Shown one piece after another: positions 62,565-64,000 of a DNA stretch of 64,000 nucleotides (positions within the stretch are counted from its first letter, which is position 1; every line of letters begins with the position of its first letter). The notes beneath the pieces were generated by a model. The model had not been told where the DNA came from. It saw only the letters and a list, made by a program, of their open reading frames with translations, and did no database searches. The DNA lies in contig NZ_VRLS01000086.1 of the NCBI RefSeq assembly GCF_008017825.1, positions 248,001-312,000 of the forward strand, read 5' to 3'. Source of the stretch: Mesonia sp008017825 (lineage in GTDB: Bacteria; Bacteroidota; Bacteroidia; Flavobacteriales; Flavobacteriaceae). Position numbers and translations under genes: made by a program.

Positions 62565-63287
62565 ATGGAAACTGAAAGCAAGAAAATTTTATTAGTAGAG
62601 GACGATCCAAACTTTGGTATTGTTCTTAAAGATTATTTAGCGATGAATGACTATGATGTTACTCACGCTAAAAATGGGATGGAAGGATTTGAAAAGTTTA
62701 AAAAAGACGATTTCGATCTTTGTATCTTAGATGTAATGATGCCTTATAAAGACGGATTTACATTAGCAAAAGAGATTAGAGAAAAAAATGAAGAAGTGCC
62801 AATTATTTTCTTAACCGCTAAAGCGATGAAAGAAGATGTATTAAAAGGTTATAAAGTAGGTGCAGATGATTACTTAAATAAACCTTTTGATAGTGAAGTA
62901 CTTCTTATGAAGATAAAAGCTATTATGCAACGTAAGGCTACTGACAGCATTGCAGATAGTAAGCAATTTGAATTTCAAATAGGTGGTTTTCACTTAAATT
63001 CTAAGTTAAGATTTTTAACTTTTAAAGAAGAAGAACCATCTAAATTATCTCCAAAAGAAAATGAACTTTTAAGGTTGTTAGCTTTGCATGAAAATGATTT
63101 AATGCCTAGAGAATTAGCATTAACTAAGATTTGGAGAGATGACAATTACTTTACATCTAGAAGTATGGACGTATATATCGCAAAATTACGTAAGTACTTA
63201 AAGAAAGATGAGAATGTAGAAATCTTAAATATTCACGGGGAAGGATTTAGACTTGTGATTAGAAATAAAGAAGAGGAAAGCAAATAA
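62565..63287 (+). CDS. OmpR-family response regulator (RprY-like)
   Basis: Transcription factor of 240 residues. The receiver domain has the acidic pair EDD (12-14), phospho-acceptor Asp56 in LCILDVMMPYKDG, Thr in FLTAKA and Lys in YLNKPFD. The C-terminal winged helix (about 140-235) has SPKENELLRLLALHENDLMPRELAL and SRSMDVYIAKLRKYL, which is the recognition helix. It is in an operon with the histidine kinase 4 nt upstream. The regulon is unknown. Confidence 0.93.
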   Translation: METESKKILLVEDDPNFGIVLKDYLAMNDYDVTHAKNGMEGFEKFKKDDFDLCILDVMMPYKDGFTLAKEIREKNEEVPIIFLTAKAMKEDVLKGYKVGADDYLNKPFDSEVLLMKIKAIMQRKATDSIADSKQFEFQIGGFHLNSKLRFLTFKEEEPSKLSPKENELLRLLALHENDLMPRELALTKIWRDDNYFTSRSMDVYIAKLRKYLKKDENVEILNIHGEGFRLVIRNKEEESK

Positions 63288-63317
63288 ATTTGTAATTTAA
63301 AGCTCTTCAGTTTCAAA

Positions 63318-63354
63318 AATTTACTAGTAGCATTTAGCTACTAGTAAATTTTTT
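63318..63354. terminator. Bidirectional terminator overlapping the end of miaA
   Basis: Perfect 14-bp stem 63318-63331 with 63337-63350 (AATTTACTAGTAGC / GCTACTAGTAAATT), 5-nt loop, then T-run. The right arm is also the last codons and TAG stop of miaA (63341-63343). Confidence 0.88.
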
Positions 63355-64000
63355 GTGTTATAGACTCAATTATTTTTTCAGGCGGACTATCATAAGAAAA
63401 CCAAGTTGTGTTTTCATCTTTTTTAAACCAAGTAAGTTGTCTTTTCGAAAATCTTCTAGTATTCCTTTTAATTTCACTTATTGCAAATTCTAGACTCCAC
63501 TCTCCATCAAAGTAATTAAATAATTCTTTATAACCTACAGTATTTAACGCGTTTAAATTCCGTAAAGGATATAATTTTCTAGCCTCCTCTATAAGTCCGG
63601 CCTCGATCATGAGATCAACCCTTTTTTCTATACGTTCATAAATTAATGGGCGAGGAGCATCTAAACCTATTTTAATGATATTAAAGTCTCTTTTTTTATT
63701 CGAATGATTTAAAAAACTAGAATAAGGCTGCCCAGTACCTAAACAAATTTCTAAAGCTCTAATTACTCTTTGCGGATTAGAAATAGCTACATTTTCATAG
63801 TGAAGAGGATCTAGGTCTTTTAGCTGAAGCTGAAGTGGTTCAATACCTTCTTTATTTAATCTCTCGTTTAAACTCTCTCGAATTGCAGCATCCACTTTAG
63901 GAAAGTGGTCTAAACCTTTATTTACAGCATCAATATATAAGCCACTTCCGCCAACTAAAAATAGAATTTTATGTTTTTTAAAAAGATCTTTTAATTTATT
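63341..64000 (-). CDS. miaA: tRNA dimethylallyltransferase MiaA (5' end outside the window)
   Basis: The frame is open to base 64000, so the N-terminus is missing; about 219 residues are visible. Conserved MiaA parts: FLVGGSGLYIDAV (near the cut end), NPQRVIRALEI, YERIEKRVDLMIEAGLIEEA, LNTVGYKEL, and RRFSKRQLTWFKKDE. The enzyme puts a dimethylallyl group on A37 of tRNAs that read UNN codons. A start at 63895 (GTG) would cut out conserved sequence and is rejected. Convergent with the two-component operon, sharing its terminator. Confidence 0.95.
   Translation of the reverse strand, partial: NKLKDLFKKHKILFLVGGSGLYIDAVNKGLDHFPKVDAAIRESLNERLNKEGIEPLQLQLKDLDPLHYENVAISNPQRVIRALEICLGTGQPYSSFLNHSNKKRDFNIIKIGLDAPRPLIYERIEKRVDLMIEAGLIEEARKLYPLRNLNALNTVGYKELFNYFDGEWSLEFAISEIKRNTRRFSKRQLTWFKKDENTTWFSYDSPPEKIIESITQKIY

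Noticed and set aside
1..64000. CRISPR, tRNA, IS element, prophage or defence island
   Set aside because: No regularly spaced repeat, cloverleaf, transposase, integrase, terminal inverted repeat or defence-gene cluster was seen; gene content is ordinary chromosomal.

Overview
The window is an AT-rich stretch (about one third GC by eye) of a chromosome from the Bacteroidota, almost certainly family Flavobacteriaceae. The evidence is the TAnnTTTG-type promoter boxes, the absence of Shine-Dalgarno sequences, several type IX secretion (T9SS) C-terminal sorting domains, and family-typical genes (PorD/DUF4835, DUF6095, DUF6252, DUF6913, Flavobacterium-type RpoZ and FabI, YtxJ). I cannot name the genus. 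There is no prophage, IS element, CRISPR array or tRNA; it is mostly a densely packed housekeeping chromosome, with many operons ending in clear hairpin terminators.

Layout. 1-3.9 kb: truncated M23 peptidase, then a division/RNA block (coiled-coil protein, ZapA, a 6S RNA candidate, RNase Y). 3.9-8.4 kb: SbcCD nuclease and a 51-residue basic protein. 8.4-13.6 kb: acyltransferase, ClpB, YtxJ, fumarylacetoacetase. 13.6-21.3 kb: GlyA, secreted DUF2059 protein, two lipoproteins (a beta-helix protein and a glutaminyl cyclase), SRP RNA, SDR, transaldolase-like protein, and a thioredoxin-fold lipoprotein without CxxC. 21.4-29.4 kb: ABC-F ATPase with one degenerate ATP site, UMF1-type MFS permease, DUF6252 lipoprotein, MurQ-DUF6095, lysozyme-like secreted protein, RsmI-like methylase and a T9SS-secreted sugar dehydrogenase. 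29.5-39.1 kb: LMW-PTP and DnaA; a ribD-HAD-EamA-YigZ operon; GNAT, PrmC, LOG-type protein and LigA. 39.2-43.1 kb: a 5'-nucleotidase split over two genes, and an M61 peptidase. 43.2-50.5 kb: a biosynthesis and envelope block (DUF6913, DapA, BamD, RpoZ, CoaBC, PorD, RecN, FabI). 50.6-58.3 kb: two large T9SS surface proteins, the first with beta-helix and tandem FN3 repeats. 58.4-64 kb: glycosyltransferase, YbbR-like protein, CoaE, an RprXY-like two-component system and truncated MiaA.

The most unusual signal is a dispersed GC-rich palindrome, GCTTCCGCGGAAGC, whose 10-bp core occurs six times in this AT-rich window, with two variant copies. All six are inside unrelated genes and all are read in the same frame (Ser-Ala-Glu). 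It resembles in kind the highly iterated palindromes known from cyanobacteria (HIP1). No wholly new multi-gene system was found. Other points worth checking are the zapA-6S RNA linkage, the asymmetric ABC-F protein, the split nucleotidase, and promoters so close to start codons that near-leaderless mRNAs are predicted.
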